Positions 34,708 to 43,820 of a stretch of 64,000 nt of DNA are shown here, one piece after another (position 1 is the stretch's first letter; each line of letters begins with the position of its first letter). The stretch is from Bacillus cereus G9842. Its GTDB lineage: Bacteria > Bacillota > Bacilli > Bacillales > Bacillaceae_G. The notes under the pieces were generated by a model. That model had not been told where the DNA came from. It saw nothing but the letters and a program-made list of their open reading frames with translations, and made no database searches. The stretch spans positions 2,704,001-2,768,000 of the forward strand of contig NC_011772.1 of NCBI RefSeq assembly GCF_000021305.1, given 5' to 3'. The position numbers and the translations under genes are program-made.

Positions 34708-35823
34708 TCAAATTGAATATGCATATTCTTTTTTAGGTAACCTTACTATCGCTTGAATAAAAGGGGATTTTTCTATAATATCCTCTAACTGCCCCTCACT
34801 ATAGACGTAAATACCACCTACATATGAACTGTACGCCTTTTTCTCAGTTATTACTGCTAAAGTGCTATTTTCCTTTTTAAAATCACCCTCTAGTCCTTTT
34901 TCAAAAGATAAACTTTTGGCTTCTGAAAAATAAAGCTGAATTAACGTCGCTAATTGTACGTCCTTTGATTTTGCAAAGTACTTTATTTCATTTAAAATGA
35001 TTTCATCTTGTAACGGAAGAAAGTCCTCTACTTCTAACTTCTCTCCGTTATGAAAGAAGTTTTGAAGTTCAGGAGTATAGAACGAAAGATTTTTCTCCTC
35101 TATCATTTTAAAAATTGTTTGCAGCAATATGTCTTTTCCTATCACAAACGGGTGGCCAAATCCATTATTGTAAAGCCCTTCTTTCATTTTCATTAATTGT
35201 TCAATGAAGGGGATTCCCGATTCTTCAATAACAAGTTTACCGTCAATTAAACGCATGTTAGCAATCAATTCTTCTATCTGTAAACCTTCTAATTCAAGCG
35301 ATGAGTAATATAAATCTCTATTCCAAAAATCTAATTGATCCATTCCTAATGAATTAAATAAGAGCTCATCTATAATTGGAAAAAATCCATCTTCTGTTAA
35401 AGCTTTCGTTACATCATCTAATAATCTAGGTGTTTGATTTAAAATCGTACGTATTTCTTCGTCCTCTTGAATGATTCGTACCGTCCAATCACCATGATCT
35501 TCACCCGATATTTGCTGAAAACAATGTGAATATGGCCCATGTCCAACATCGTGTAGAAGGGCTACAGTAGATACTAGCTTTCGTTCATATTTCGATAAAT
35601 GTATGTCACCAATCTCAGTAAGATGTTCTATTACTTTATTTACTAGCACATATACACCTATCGAATGTTCTTCCCTCGTATGTATTGCGTTCTTATGTAA
35701 AAAATAAGTATGTCCTTGTTGTTTAATATTCGCCAACCTTTGAAATGCTTTTGTATCTATCAAACGAAGGATATCTCTATCACGAATAGAGATTGGTCCA
35801 TAAATCGGATCTGTAATATACAT
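34708..35823 (-). CDS. HD phosphohydrolase (YwfO/dNTPase-like)
   Basis: A 371-residue HD protein. Early signature DPIYGPISIRDRDILRLIDTKAFQRLANIKQQG is typical of the YwfO/SAMHD1-like dNTP triphosphohydrolase group; ligands are in HTREEHSIGV, VALLHDVGHGPYSHCF (HD dyad near 92-93) and MDQLDFWNRDL. Members hydrolyse dNTPs. It is shorter than B. subtilis YwfO (about 430 residues). GGAGGG precedes the ATG. It lies upstream of the Rel-like hydrolase, so the two may form a nucleotide-hydrolysing pair. Confidence 0.82.
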   Translation of the reverse strand: MYITDPIYGPISIRDRDILRLIDTKAFQRLANIKQQGHTYFLHKNAIHTREEHSIGVYVLVNKVIEHLTEIGDIHLSKYERKLVSTVALLHDVGHGPYSHCFQQISGEDHGDWTVRIIQEDEEIRTILNQTPRLLDDVTKALTEDGFFPIIDELLFNSLGMDQLDFWNRDLYYSSLELEGLQIEELIANMRLIDGKLVIEESGIPFIEQLMKMKEGLYNNGFGHPFVIGKDILLQTIFKMIEEKNLSFYTPELQNFFHNGEKLEVEDFLPLQDEIILNEIKYFAKSKDVQLATLIQLYFSEAKSLSFEKGLEGDFKKENSTLAVITEKKAYSSYVGGIYVYSEGQLEDIIEKSPFIQAIVRLPKKEYAYSI

Positions 35824-36099
35824 ACGTTTCCCTCCTATTTTTGTAAATGAAAGACTTATACCATTATACTTAATTTTCAGTTTATTATCATTGATATATA
35901 AGAAATTTTTAATAATCTTTTCATTAACCCTTCATGAAAACGTGGCTTATATCCTTTACTATAATACTTATGGGAGACATAAAAGAATTGAAATAGCAAT
36001 CCCCTATATGAATAAGGTATAATATACATATAGTGAACCTTTTATATTATTAAGTAAAGGGGCATATATTCAAAAATCCATAAATTAGAAGGTGCAACA

Positions 36100-36705
36100 A
36101 TGTTAAGTAGTTTTATTCATTCAGTATTAACGTTTTTTGAAGGATTAGGTTATTGGGGCATTATGCTTGGACTTATGATTGAGATTATCCCAAGTGAAAT
36201 TGTCCTTGCTTATGCAGGATACTTAGTATTCAATGGTAGTATCTCATTTATAGGCGCAGTTGTATTCGGTACAATTGGCGGTGTTATTGCCCAAATCTTT
36301 ATTTATTGGCTTGGACGATACGGCGGACGCCCTATATTAGAACGTTATGGAAAATATATTTTCATACATAAAAAACAAATAGATGCTGCAGAAGATTGGT
36401 TTAATCGTTACGGAACTGGCGTCATTTTTACAGCACGCTTCATTCCAGTAGTGCGTCATGCGATTTCAATTCCTGCTGGTATTACAAAAATGCCTTTACT
36501 ACGTTTCACTACATTAACAGCACTTGCGATTATCCCTTGGTCTATTATTTTCATTTATTTAGGTGAAAAACTAGGTGAAAATTGGGAGAATATAAACGAT
36601 ATTGCTGGTCCGTATGTGAAATCATTTGCAATTGGTGGCGTCGTACTTATACTTTTATACTTCGTTATAAAAAAATGGACAAAAAAGCGCAAAAATCTTG
36701 CTTAA
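36100..36705 (+). CDS. DedA family membrane protein
   Basis: A 201-residue multi-pass protein with the VTT/DedA signature EIIPSEIVLAYAGYLV...GTIGGVIAQIFIYWLGRYGG and the FTARFIPVVRHAISIPAG loop carrying the essential Arg residues. Bacterial DedA proteins translocate membrane lipids such as undecaprenyl phosphate or phosphatidylethanolamine. There are four to five hydrophobic segments. It is monocistronic, with a terminator at 36716. Confidence 0.9.
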   Translation: MLSSFIHSVLTFFEGLGYWGIMLGLMIEIIPSEIVLAYAGYLVFNGSISFIGAVVFGTIGGVIAQIFIYWLGRYGGRPILERYGKYIFIHKKQIDAAEDWFNRYGTGVIFTARFIPVVRHAISIPAGITKMPLLRFTTLTALAIIPWSIIFIYLGEKLGENWENINDIAGPYVKSFAIGGVVLILLYFVIKKWTKKRKNLA

Positions 36706-36715
36706 GAATATAATA

Positions 36716-36757
36716 AAAACCGCTATAAATTCATTCGAAGTTATAGCGGCTTTTTAT
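36716..36757 (+). terminator. terminator of the DedA gene
   Basis: AAACCGCTATAA and TTATAGCGGCTTTTT with a 12-nt loop. Confidence 0.85.
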
Positions 36758-36873
36758 TTATATATGAATTAATCTTCAAGAATTATATAACACCTTTCCA
36801 TCTACATTTACATGGATAAGCAACCATTCGATCATTCTTTTCGTATATTATCTCAAAAAGGAGTGATTCCCCT

Positions 36874-37098
36874 ATGCATTGGCAGCAAAAAATACCATAC
36901 TTAATCGGACGCCCTATCGGTATTTCCTTCATAAATGGGCAAGGAACTTCCGGCGTATTATGTTCAGCGCATGATGGTCAATTATATGTGTATGAATACC
37001 TTTATCAAGCTCAGTTCGCAATGAAACATTATGATTATAGACAGGTTCAAGATATACATGCATTCCCAAATTGTCCTCACCAAAATCCTCTATACTAA
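36874..37098 (+). CDS. hypothetical protein, 74 residues
   Basis: A small Tyr/Gln/His-rich soluble protein (GVLCSAHDGQLYVYEYLYQAQFAMKHYDY) with two Cys. AAAGGAG lies upstream. The composition recalls small spore-coat proteins of Bacillus, but no specific family is recognised. It is monocistronic. Confidence 0.65.
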   Translation: MHWQQKIPYLIGRPIGISFINGQGTSGVLCSAHDGQLYVYEYLYQAQFAMKHYDYRQVQDIHAFPNCPHQNPLY

Positions 37099-37099
37099 A

Positions 37100-37132
37100 A
37101 AAATCGGAACGGCTCATAGCCATTCCGATTTC
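37100..37132. terminator. bidirectional terminator
   Basis: AATCGGAA plus an inner GGCT pair with AGCC and TTCCGATT, A-run to the left and T-run to the right; it separates the 74-residue gene from dltD. Confidence 0.8.
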
Positions 37133-37138
37133 TATACT

Positions 37139-38320
37139 TTATTTCTCAGAATAAAATTTCTGCACTGCTTCATCAAAATAAATCCAACCTTTCCAGCCCA
37201 AATGAATCGTATCTTTTAAGAAATACTTATCATATTCATGGCCAGAGAAATCAACTACTGGATATCCTGCTTTCTCAACCTGTTCTCGAACTTTTTTATA
37301 ATACACTTCACGGCGTTCTTTCGAGAATCCAGTATAATCATACCAAGGCCCATTTACAGGTACAGAAATAAAGAGCGGTTTGACATTTTTCTCTTTAAAT
37401 AAATCTAAAATAATTTGTAAATCATTATATTCTGGTGATTCATCATATGTTTCATTTGCTCTAAAGTTTTTTAAACCTTTAAGTTTTTTCTTCAGATTAT
37501 TCTTATGATAATACGGATTTTCAATTCCAAATGTATTTGTAGTAGACTCAGCTTTCCCTTCTTGTTCTGCGTGTTTACGTGCGTCTTCCCAAGAAATTGA
37601 ACGAAGTCCGCTATTTGTTTTCTCTTTCATCGGTTCGATTTTAAATAAAGAGTTAAATAAATCTCTATGATCTAAAATATTTCGATGCATATAAGCAAGT
37701 GGTTTAACTAAACCTGCTTTTATGTTATGTTTCGTATCATTATATACAATACCTTCTAATGAATTTTTTAATATATCATCTTCTTGAACAACTTTATAAT
37801 CTAATAGCCGTTTCGCGATTTGCTTCTTCATTTCTGGATTTATCTCATCATTAAAAATAAAATGATATGCTTGTTGTTTGGAGAAATTATTAGTGAAATC
37901 CCCTTGTGATACACCAGTCTTTGTAAACCATTGTGGTGAAAGAACAAAGACTACTTTTTTACCTTCTAATTCATCCATAGTAGATGTCATATTTAAAATA
38001 TGAGCTAAACTTTGTGTACCGCCAGTTCCAATTAAAAACGGTGTAAAACCAGCTGGATTTACTTTGAAATAATTAGACGGATGATATGCATCCATTCGTA
38101 AAAATTCTGATGAACCGTACATCGGTAAATACTGTGAATTATCTAACATTTTTTGCTGTAAGAAAACACTTTGTAATTTCTCTTTTTGTAAAGAAGTAGC
38201 CGCATCTTCTACCTTCTTATCACTAATAAGCGATACTAAACTTTTCGATGGGATTAGAATGATAATGAAAAAAAGCACACACGCTAAAATTATAGGACCA
38301 AAAGCATGCTTCATTTTCAT
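37139..38320 (-). CDS. DltD-like protein (orphan)
   Basis: A 393-residue protein with one N-terminal membrane segment and an SGNH-like outer domain. The nucleophile loop is YGSSEFLRMD (about 69-78) and the acid/His pair DTIHLGWKGW near the C-terminus; FSVSPQWF-type sequence appears as VLSPQWFTKTG. DltD transfers D-alanine to lipoteichoic acid at the membrane face, together with DltA, B, C and X. None of these genes is next to it here, so it is a second copy acting with the main operon or on another polymer. It appears monocistronic. Confidence 0.88.
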   Translation of the reverse strand: MKMKHAFGPIILACVLFFIIILIPSKSLVSLISDKKVEDAATSLQKEKLQSVFLQQKMLDNSQYLPMYGSSEFLRMDAYHPSNYFKVNPAGFTPFLIGTGGTQSLAHILNMTSTMDELEGKKVVFVLSPQWFTKTGVSQGDFTNNFSKQQAYHFIFNDEINPEMKKQIAKRLLDYKVVQEDDILKNSLEGIVYNDTKHNIKAGLVKPLAYMHRNILDHRDLFNSLFKIEPMKEKTNSGLRSISWEDARKHAEQEGKAESTTNTFGIENPYYHKNNLKKKLKGLKNFRANETYDESPEYNDLQIILDLFKEKNVKPLFISVPVNGPWYDYTGFSKERREVYYKKVREQVEKAGYPVVDFSGHEYDKYFLKDTIHLGWKGWIYFDEAVQKFYSEK

Positions 38321-38614
38321 CTTCTGTCCCTCTTTCTATCGTTATTAACTTGTAACCCTTGTCTTTGACACGCCATCTTTTCTCTCCTTTTTCTCTATAC
38401 ATGATGTTCCATTCTATTTGTCTATTATATACATGTATGTGTTTCCTTCCTTGTTCTATTAAATCCTATAGAAATAGCGCAAGAAAATGTTTCCATAGAA
38501 ACACGTTAATTATACAAGATTCTACATAAATTTCACACTGGAATTTTAGTAATAATTTTATTTTTAAGTCGTAAAAAAACATATGAAATGTCTATATTTC
38601 ATTCGGAACTGTAC

Positions 38615-38650
38615 AAAAAAACAGACTATCACATACGTGAAGTCTGTTTC
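38615..38650 (-). terminator. terminator of the ykf-opp operon
   Basis: AAACAGACT and AGTCTGTTT form a 9-bp stem followed on the minus strand by TTTTTTG, 10 bp after the oppA-like stop. The 339-bp gap 38321-38659 otherwise holds only the dltD promoter region and a small GTTTCCATAGAAAC-type hairpin near 38490. Confidence 0.8.
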
Positions 38651-38659
38651 CCCATTCTT

Positions 38660-40282
38660 TTATTTTTGTACATCTGCCCATTTTAAACTTGTAGCTGGAC
38701 CAAATTGATGTACATATAAATCTTTCACATATGGTTTTTGTAAGTAAGATAATCCGCGCTGGAATACCGGTGCAATTACTGCATCATCAAGTAGCATTTT
38801 TTCAGCATCCTGCATTGCTTTCCAGCGAGCCTTTTCATCATTACCTAATTCTGTTTTAATCTTCTTAATTAACGCATCATATTCTGGGTTTGCATATTCT
38901 GTATTATTAACACTACTTCCAGAAAGGAATACTTCTAAGTAAGTCATTGGATCTGGATAATCCGGTAACCAGCGTGATAACGACATTTCATATTCTTTCT
39001 TCTTCTCTAGTGCTAATTTTTGCGTATGTGGTTGCAATTTCACATTCACTTTTAAACCTGGTAAATTTTTCTCAAGCTGCTCTTTAATGTACTCTCCAAC
39101 TTTTTTAAAGTTTTCTAAGTCATAATTTAATAGTTCTAACGTCACTTCATCTGTACCTGTTTCTTGCTTTGCCTTTTCCCAATATTCTTTCGCTTTTTTT
39201 ACATCAGTTTTATTAAACTCACCTGCCGTACTTCTAAAATCTTTTTTATCTGGTCCCTTTAAAAATCCTTTTGGTACGTAATAGTTTGCAGCAACCGAAC
39301 CATCATTTAAAAATGAATCCGCAAGTCCTTTCTTATCAAAAACTGTACTTAGCGCAAGACGTGCATTTTTATTTTTAAGAATCGGTACATTTTCATTAAA
39401 TCGGAAGAAGTACATAACTGGATCTGTATATTGTTTTAGCTCTTTATTATTTTTATATTTATCCACGAATTCTGTAGAAATAACAGCTCTATCAACTTTA
39501 TCTGTTTCATATAAATTTACCGCAGTTGAAATTTCTTTTACAATTTGATAGTTTACTTCATCTAACTTCACTTCTTTTTTATCCCAATACTTATCGTTTT
39601 TCTTCATTGTAAAGCTAGCTTCATGCTTCCACTCTGATAATGTAAATGGTCCATTATATACCGCTTTATTTGCTTCTAATCCGTATTTATCACCTTGCTC
39701 TTTCGCATATTTTTCGTTAATTGGATAGAAGGATGGTAAAATTAATAATTTCGTAAAATACGGTACAGGATGTTCTAGCTCTACGACGAACGTTTTATCA
39801 TCCTTCGCTTTTACTCCTAATTCATCTAGACCTAGTTGTTTTTTATTTATCTTCTCAGCGTTTTTCACATCGTACGCAATGTATGCATATTGAGAAGCGG
39901 TATCTGGATTAATCAATTGCTTCCAAGCGTATACGTAATCATGAGCGGTTACTGGATCTCCGTTTGACCATTTCGCATCACGCAAATGAAATGTATATGT
40001 CTTTCCATCTTTACTCACTTCATATTTTTGTGCGTCTGCCTCAATTACTTCATCATTTTTCGATAGACGGAATAGTCCTTCCATTACGTTATTCAAAACG
40101 TTAAACGAGACTGCATCTGTGACTTTCACTGAGTTTAACGACGGAATTTCACCCGTTTCTAGTAACTGTAATACTTTCTTTTCATCTTTCGGCTTTGTTG
40201 TAGTTTTTTCTTTTGCGCAGCCAACTAAAAATGAAGAAACTAATAGAGTACTAACTAATGAGTAACGAACAACTTTTTTCAT
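38660..40282 (-). CDS. peptide ABC transporter substrate-binding lipoprotein (OppA family)
   Basis: A 540-residue SBP_bac_5 protein. The lipobox LVGC puts the lipidated Cys at residue 22. Family segments include VTAHDYVYAWKQLINPDTAS, VYNGPFTLSEWKHEASFTMKKNDKYWDKK and WLPDYPDPMTYLEVFLSGS. It follows ykfC by 19 bp, so its cargo is probably murein-derived peptides; the ABC permease and ATPase genes are not in the window and must be shared. Confidence 0.92.
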   Translation of the reverse strand: MKKVVRYSLVSTLLVSSFLVGCAKEKTTTKPKDEKKVLQLLETGEIPSLNSVKVTDAVSFNVLNNVMEGLFRLSKNDEVIEADAQKYEVSKDGKTYTFHLRDAKWSNGDPVTAHDYVYAWKQLINPDTASQYAYIAYDVKNAEKINKKQLGLDELGVKAKDDKTFVVELEHPVPYFTKLLILPSFYPINEKYAKEQGDKYGLEANKAVYNGPFTLSEWKHEASFTMKKNDKYWDKKEVKLDEVNYQIVKEISTAVNLYETDKVDRAVISTEFVDKYKNNKELKQYTDPVMYFFRFNENVPILKNKNARLALSTVFDKKGLADSFLNDGSVAANYYVPKGFLKGPDKKDFRSTAGEFNKTDVKKAKEYWEKAKQETGTDEVTLELLNYDLENFKKVGEYIKEQLEKNLPGLKVNVKLQPHTQKLALEKKKEYEMSLSRWLPDYPDPMTYLEVFLSGSSVNNTEYANPEYDALIKKIKTELGNDEKARWKAMQDAEKMLLDDAVIAPVFQRGLSYLQKPYVKDLYVHQFGPATSLKWADVQK

Positions 40283-40301
40283 TTAAAAACCCCCTCTATT
40301 T

Positions 40302-41303
40302 TTAAGGTAAGTAACGACGAGCACCAGCGTATTCTTCTATATATCCTGGTGTATTTAGTGGTATAATCTCTACCGACCTTTCAGCTCTTGGTGAGTGAAT
40401 CATATTGCCATCACCAATATACATTGCAACGTGATGGACACTACCTTTCCCTTGATCATGTGCAAAGAAAATTAAATCTCCCTTTTGTAAGTTTTCTTTA
40501 TCAACTGCAACCCCTGCTCTTGATTGCGGTCCAGAATCTCGCGGAATTGTAATGCCGTGCGATTTATAGATCGTATGCGTGAAGCCAGAGCAATCAAATC
40601 CAAAACCACTTGTACCAGCCCATATATACGGTAAACCTAAAAACATTTTCCCTGTGTTAATTAAATCATCAGCGGTCGGTTTTGGAATATCAGTTTGAGA
40701 GCGGTAAACTGTTCCATCATTTTTTCGTAGCCATGCTTTCTGACCATTTGGCAACAATACACGGTATGAAATTGTGTCTTCACTTAATAGCGGCAGTCTT
40801 GTATTATAACTGACTTCAAGTGATTTATGTTTTTCAGAAGGATTTATATATAAAATCGCTGTTGGCTTTGTTATTAACACAAAAGGTTCATTTGTTTTAT
40901 CTGCAAATTCTTGATTATATGTTAATTGCTTTTCAGGCATCCAGCCCGGATAACCTTCTTCATTTCGTGGCGTTGGCTGTCCATGCACTAATACCTTCAC
41001 CCACTCGCCTTTCTTATCAATAACAGTTACTTCTTGACCGAGTAACGCTTGTGTTTCTAATTTATTTGCATTTGTTAACCATAGTTTCTCGTCAAGTGTC
41101 ATTGATTTCGTCCATTTCCATAGATCCACTGGATTTGTTGCACTCGGTGTATCGATTGGCCTTAATGCATCAGGTGCTGTCCATAACGTTGCAGCAGATA
41201 CATCTATAAATGCTTTATTATCCTTCTTTTCTTCAGCATTTGCCGATGTAAACGATGAAAATATAAATAAAGTTGTTAAAAATGCAGTTCCTACTTTTTT
41301 CAT
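40302..41303 (-). CDS. ykfC: gamma-D-glutamyl-L-diamino acid endopeptidase (NlpC/P60)
   Basis: A 333-residue exported peptidase. A signal peptide (about residues 1-23, SANA) precedes two SH3b domains (about 30-115 and 125-200) and an NlpC/P60 domain with catalytic Cys in FGFDCSGF (near 238), His in VHHVAMYIG and third residue His in MIHSPRA. It cleaves the D-Glu/meso-Dap bond of L-Ala-D-Glu-Dap murein peptides carrying free L-Ala. ykfB lies upstream and oppA downstream, so products are taken up and epimerised. Confidence 0.93.
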   Translation of the reverse strand: MKKVGTAFLTTLFIFSSFTSANAEEKKDNKAFIDVSAATLWTAPDALRPIDTPSATNPVDLWKWTKSMTLDEKLWLTNANKLETQALLGQEVTVIDKKGEWVKVLVHGQPTPRNEEGYPGWMPEKQLTYNQEFADKTNEPFVLITKPTAILYINPSEKHKSLEVSYNTRLPLLSEDTISYRVLLPNGQKAWLRKNDGTVYRSQTDIPKPTADDLINTGKMFLGLPYIWAGTSGFGFDCSGFTHTIYKSHGITIPRDSGPQSRAGVAVDKENLQKGDLIFFAHDQGKGSVHHVAMYIGDGNMIHSPRAERSVEIIPLNTPGYIEEYAGARRYLP

Positions 41304-41343
41304 ATATATCCCCCTTAAAAAAATAGTTTACTAGTCTCTTCTC

Positions 41344-42396
41344 CTAAGACTTACTATTCACTGTCGATTGAAGGTTTACCTTTGATCCAGAATAAGTCAT
41401 TCCTTCCGGCTCTTCCATTAACCAAAGCGGTGCATCAAGATCAAAATAATGAATATTAGGATGCGCTGCCGCTAAATGCGCAACAGCACTAACGGAAAGT
41501 GAAGATTCCATCATGCTTCCCACCATACACTTCACACCAGCTGTTTCTGCGATATCTGCAATACGCCATGCTTCACGTATGCCACCACATTTCATTAATT
41601 TAATATTAATTAAGTCTGCATATCTTCCTTGAACGAGCTTTAATGCATCACTTGCTGAAAATATACTTTCATCGGCCATAATTGGCGTTTGCACACGATC
41701 TTTGACGTACTTTAACCCATCCCAATCTTTCGCGTGTACTGGTTGTTCAATAAATTCTATATTTAAATTACGATTTTCCATCCCTTGAATGATAGAGACC
41801 GCTTCTTTTGGACTCCAACCTTGATTCGCATCTAAACGTAATGTCGTATTTCTTGGTACCACATTTCGAATTGCCTCAATACGTTCCAAATCTAAATGCG
41901 CCTCTTTACCCACTTTAATCTTTAATGTTTGAAATCCTTTTTCTATATGTTTCTTCGCTTCTTTTGCCATTAATACAGGCTCATCCACACTCACTGTAAT
42001 ATCCGTATAAATTTCTTTCTTCCCGCCTAACAATGCATATAACGGCACCTTTTGATATTGGCAATATACATCATATAAAGCGATATCTACCGCTGCTTTC
42101 GCACTTGAATTTCTAATACAACTCATTTGAATGCGCTGTAGTAACTGCTGAAACTGAATGATATCTTGACCAATTAAACATGAACGCATCGGTCCTAAAA
42201 TCGCTTCTTCTATTCCACTGGTGAAATCACCCGTAATAACTGGCGTTGCGGCTGCAGCTCCCTTACCAATCACTCCTTCATCTGTATGAATATAAACATC
42301 TATACTTTCAATTTCTGTTACAGTACGAAGCGCGGTTTTAAACGGTGTATGAAGTTTTACACGTCTACGATTTACTTTTACATCTGTAATTTTCAT
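41344..42396 (-). CDS. ykfB: L-Ala-D/L-Glu epimerase
   Basis: A 350-residue enolase-superfamily (muconate lactonising subgroup) enzyme with KTLKIKVG (first catalytic Lys region), metal ligands in RLDANQGW, EFIEQPV and MADESI, and the later KLMKCGG with the second Lys. It converts L-Ala-D-Glu to L-Ala-L-Glu for use as amino acids. The start ATG at 42396 has AAAGG about 9 bp upstream; an upstream TTG at 42420 would add 8 residues. It heads the ykfB-ykfC-oppA operon. Confidence 0.92.
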   Translation of the reverse strand: MKITDVKVNRRRVKLHTPFKTALRTVTEIESIDVYIHTDEGVIGKGAAAATPVITGDFTSGIEEAILGPMRSCLIGQDIIQFQQLLQRIQMSCIRNSSAKAAVDIALYDVYCQYQKVPLYALLGGKKEIYTDITVSVDEPVLMAKEAKKHIEKGFQTLKIKVGKEAHLDLERIEAIRNVVPRNTTLRLDANQGWSPKEAVSIIQGMENRNLNIEFIEQPVHAKDWDGLKYVKDRVQTPIMADESIFSASDALKLVQGRYADLINIKLMKCGGIREAWRIADIAETAGVKCMVGSMMESSLSVSAVAHLAAAHPNIHYFDLDAPLWLMEEPEGMTYSGSKVNLQSTVNSKS

Positions 42397-42547
42397 TTTG
42401 TTCATCCTTTCGTTCTCCAATGAAGTGAAATTTTAATCCACCGGAGATTTATACCCACAGATTATTAAGTAAACCTATCGGGCATTTACTCTCCTATCTC
42501 TCTACTTTGTTTCCGTTTACTTTTGATGTAGGATGATAATGTGAAAT

Positions 42548-42590
42548 AAAAAAATCCAGCCATAAGAATGATTCTTACGGCTGGATTTTG
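42548..42590 (-). terminator. terminator of the DUF3870 gene
   Basis: AAAATCCAGCC pairs with GGCTGGATTTT, with an inner AAGAAT/ATTCTT stem, 2 bp from the stop codon. Confidence 0.8.
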
Positions 42591-42591
42591 T

Positions 42592-42918
42592 CTATGATTG
42601 AGTAGACAAAGCAGCAATCTGATTATATTTTTTCTGTGCATCTTTTAGCGCTACAAGTAACGCTTTTTGAGAAGAGCCGAAATATCGGTTCTTTACTTCC
42701 ATTACTAACGCCGGGTCATTTATATTTTTATGTAGAAATAAATATTTAACAAATTGAGATGTTAATGCAATTGTCGCTGAGCAGTCTACATCTACAATTT
42801 CCCCTGTATCCTTAACAAGTACAAATGCTACGAAATAGCTTTTAAACTTTTCAGTAATGGGATTATTTTGAGGTGCTTTCGCATCCCCTACGATATAAAT
42901 TGTATTTGAAGCGTACAA
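42592..42918 (-). CDS. DUF3870 family protein
   Basis: A 108-residue protein with the family pattern TIYIVGDAKAPQNNPIT near the N-terminus and VLVKDTGEIVDVDCSATIALTSQFVK centrally. Members occur as single genes or near amino-acid racemase clusters; the function is unknown. GGAAG lies upstream of the ATG. It is separated from ykfB by about 170 bp and its own terminator. Confidence 0.8.
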   Translation of the reverse strand: MYASNTIYIVGDAKAPQNNPITEKFKSYFVAFVLVKDTGEIVDVDCSATIALTSQFVKYLFLHKNINDPALVMEVKNRYFGSSQKALLVALKDAQKKYNQIAALSTQS

Positions 42919-43142
42919 CAGCTATCTTCCTTTCGTATACGAGGATAACGGGTTTCTTAATAGTCGTATGAGCGAGGAACTCAACGTTGATTAAAAAATG
43001 TATCCGCTTCCCTTGTATTATAATATAATTGACAGAATTTTAACAACATTTATTTTAGTGCATATTCCATATCTATGAAAATAGCTTAAACTCTTCATTT
43101 TTACAATATGTGATTATTCCTTGTACCATTACATTCATACAT

Positions 43143-43177
43143 AAAAAAAACAGTTAGCGACGGCTAACTATTTTTTT
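43143..43177 (-). terminator. terminator of the DivIC-like gene
   Basis: AAACAGTTAGC-GACG-GCTAACTATTT (one mismatch) with outer A/T runs, 3 bp past the stop. Confidence 0.8.
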
Positions 43178-43179
43178 CA

Positions 43180-43536
43180 TTACTTGGGCATCACAAATAT
43201 AGTTTCATTTGACTTAGAAAATTGATACTCTTTTCTCGCAAACTTCAAAATTTCTTCCTCATCGTCTGTTAAATTTTCTATGTTAGTCTTTAAAGAATCT
43301 TTATCTTTCTTTAAAGATACTAATTGTTCCTTTTGATCCGTAATCGTACCTTTCTTCTTATCAATTACTTCTTGTTGTTTCGTTAAAATATATTGAACGT
43401 ACAGAGTAGTTGCTGCAATAAAAAGGACCATTAAAATAAGTCGCCTTAACTTCTTTTTATTTATCCTACGCTTGTCACTAGGTTGTGATAACTGCTCTGG
43501 TATATTAGGAACATTTACTCGTTTGAGTTTCCTCAT
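43180..43536 (-). CDS. FtsB/DivIC-like septum protein
   Basis: A 118-residue bitopic protein: basic cytoplasmic N-terminus (KRRINKKKLRRL), membrane segment about residues 32-51 (LILMVLFIAATTLYVQYIL), then a heptad-repeat coiled coil (KDKDSLKTNIENLTDDEE) and the family tail ILKFARKEYQFSKSNETIF. DivIC stabilises the FtsL/DivIB divisome complex. The housekeeping divIC normally sits by yabP/yabQ, so this is probably a paralogue. Confidence 0.85.
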   Translation of the reverse strand: MRKLKRVNVPNIPEQLSQPSDKRRINKKKLRRLILMVLFIAATTLYVQYILTKQQEVIDKKKGTITDQKEQLVSLKKDKDSLKTNIENLTDDEEEILKFARKEYQFSKSNETIFVMPK

Positions 43537-43820
43537 TCAAATCCCCCTAACCCATATTTTTCACTACCATCGGCACGTTTTCTTACTAAACTAAATTCTA
43601 TTCTTATAAAATAAACTCCTTCACAAAAATATCCCATAAATTAACCAATTAAAGATAGCATTCGACGACATTTCCATATTTACACCGATTTTTTTTATAC
43701 ATGCTGCTATAAAATAGTAGTTTCTGTAATTCTTTTTCTACTATTGTAGAAGAGTTTTTTCACACACAAAATTCCTTCCCTACATATCCATGTTATAACA
43801 TGCTTACAAGGAGGGGAAAT

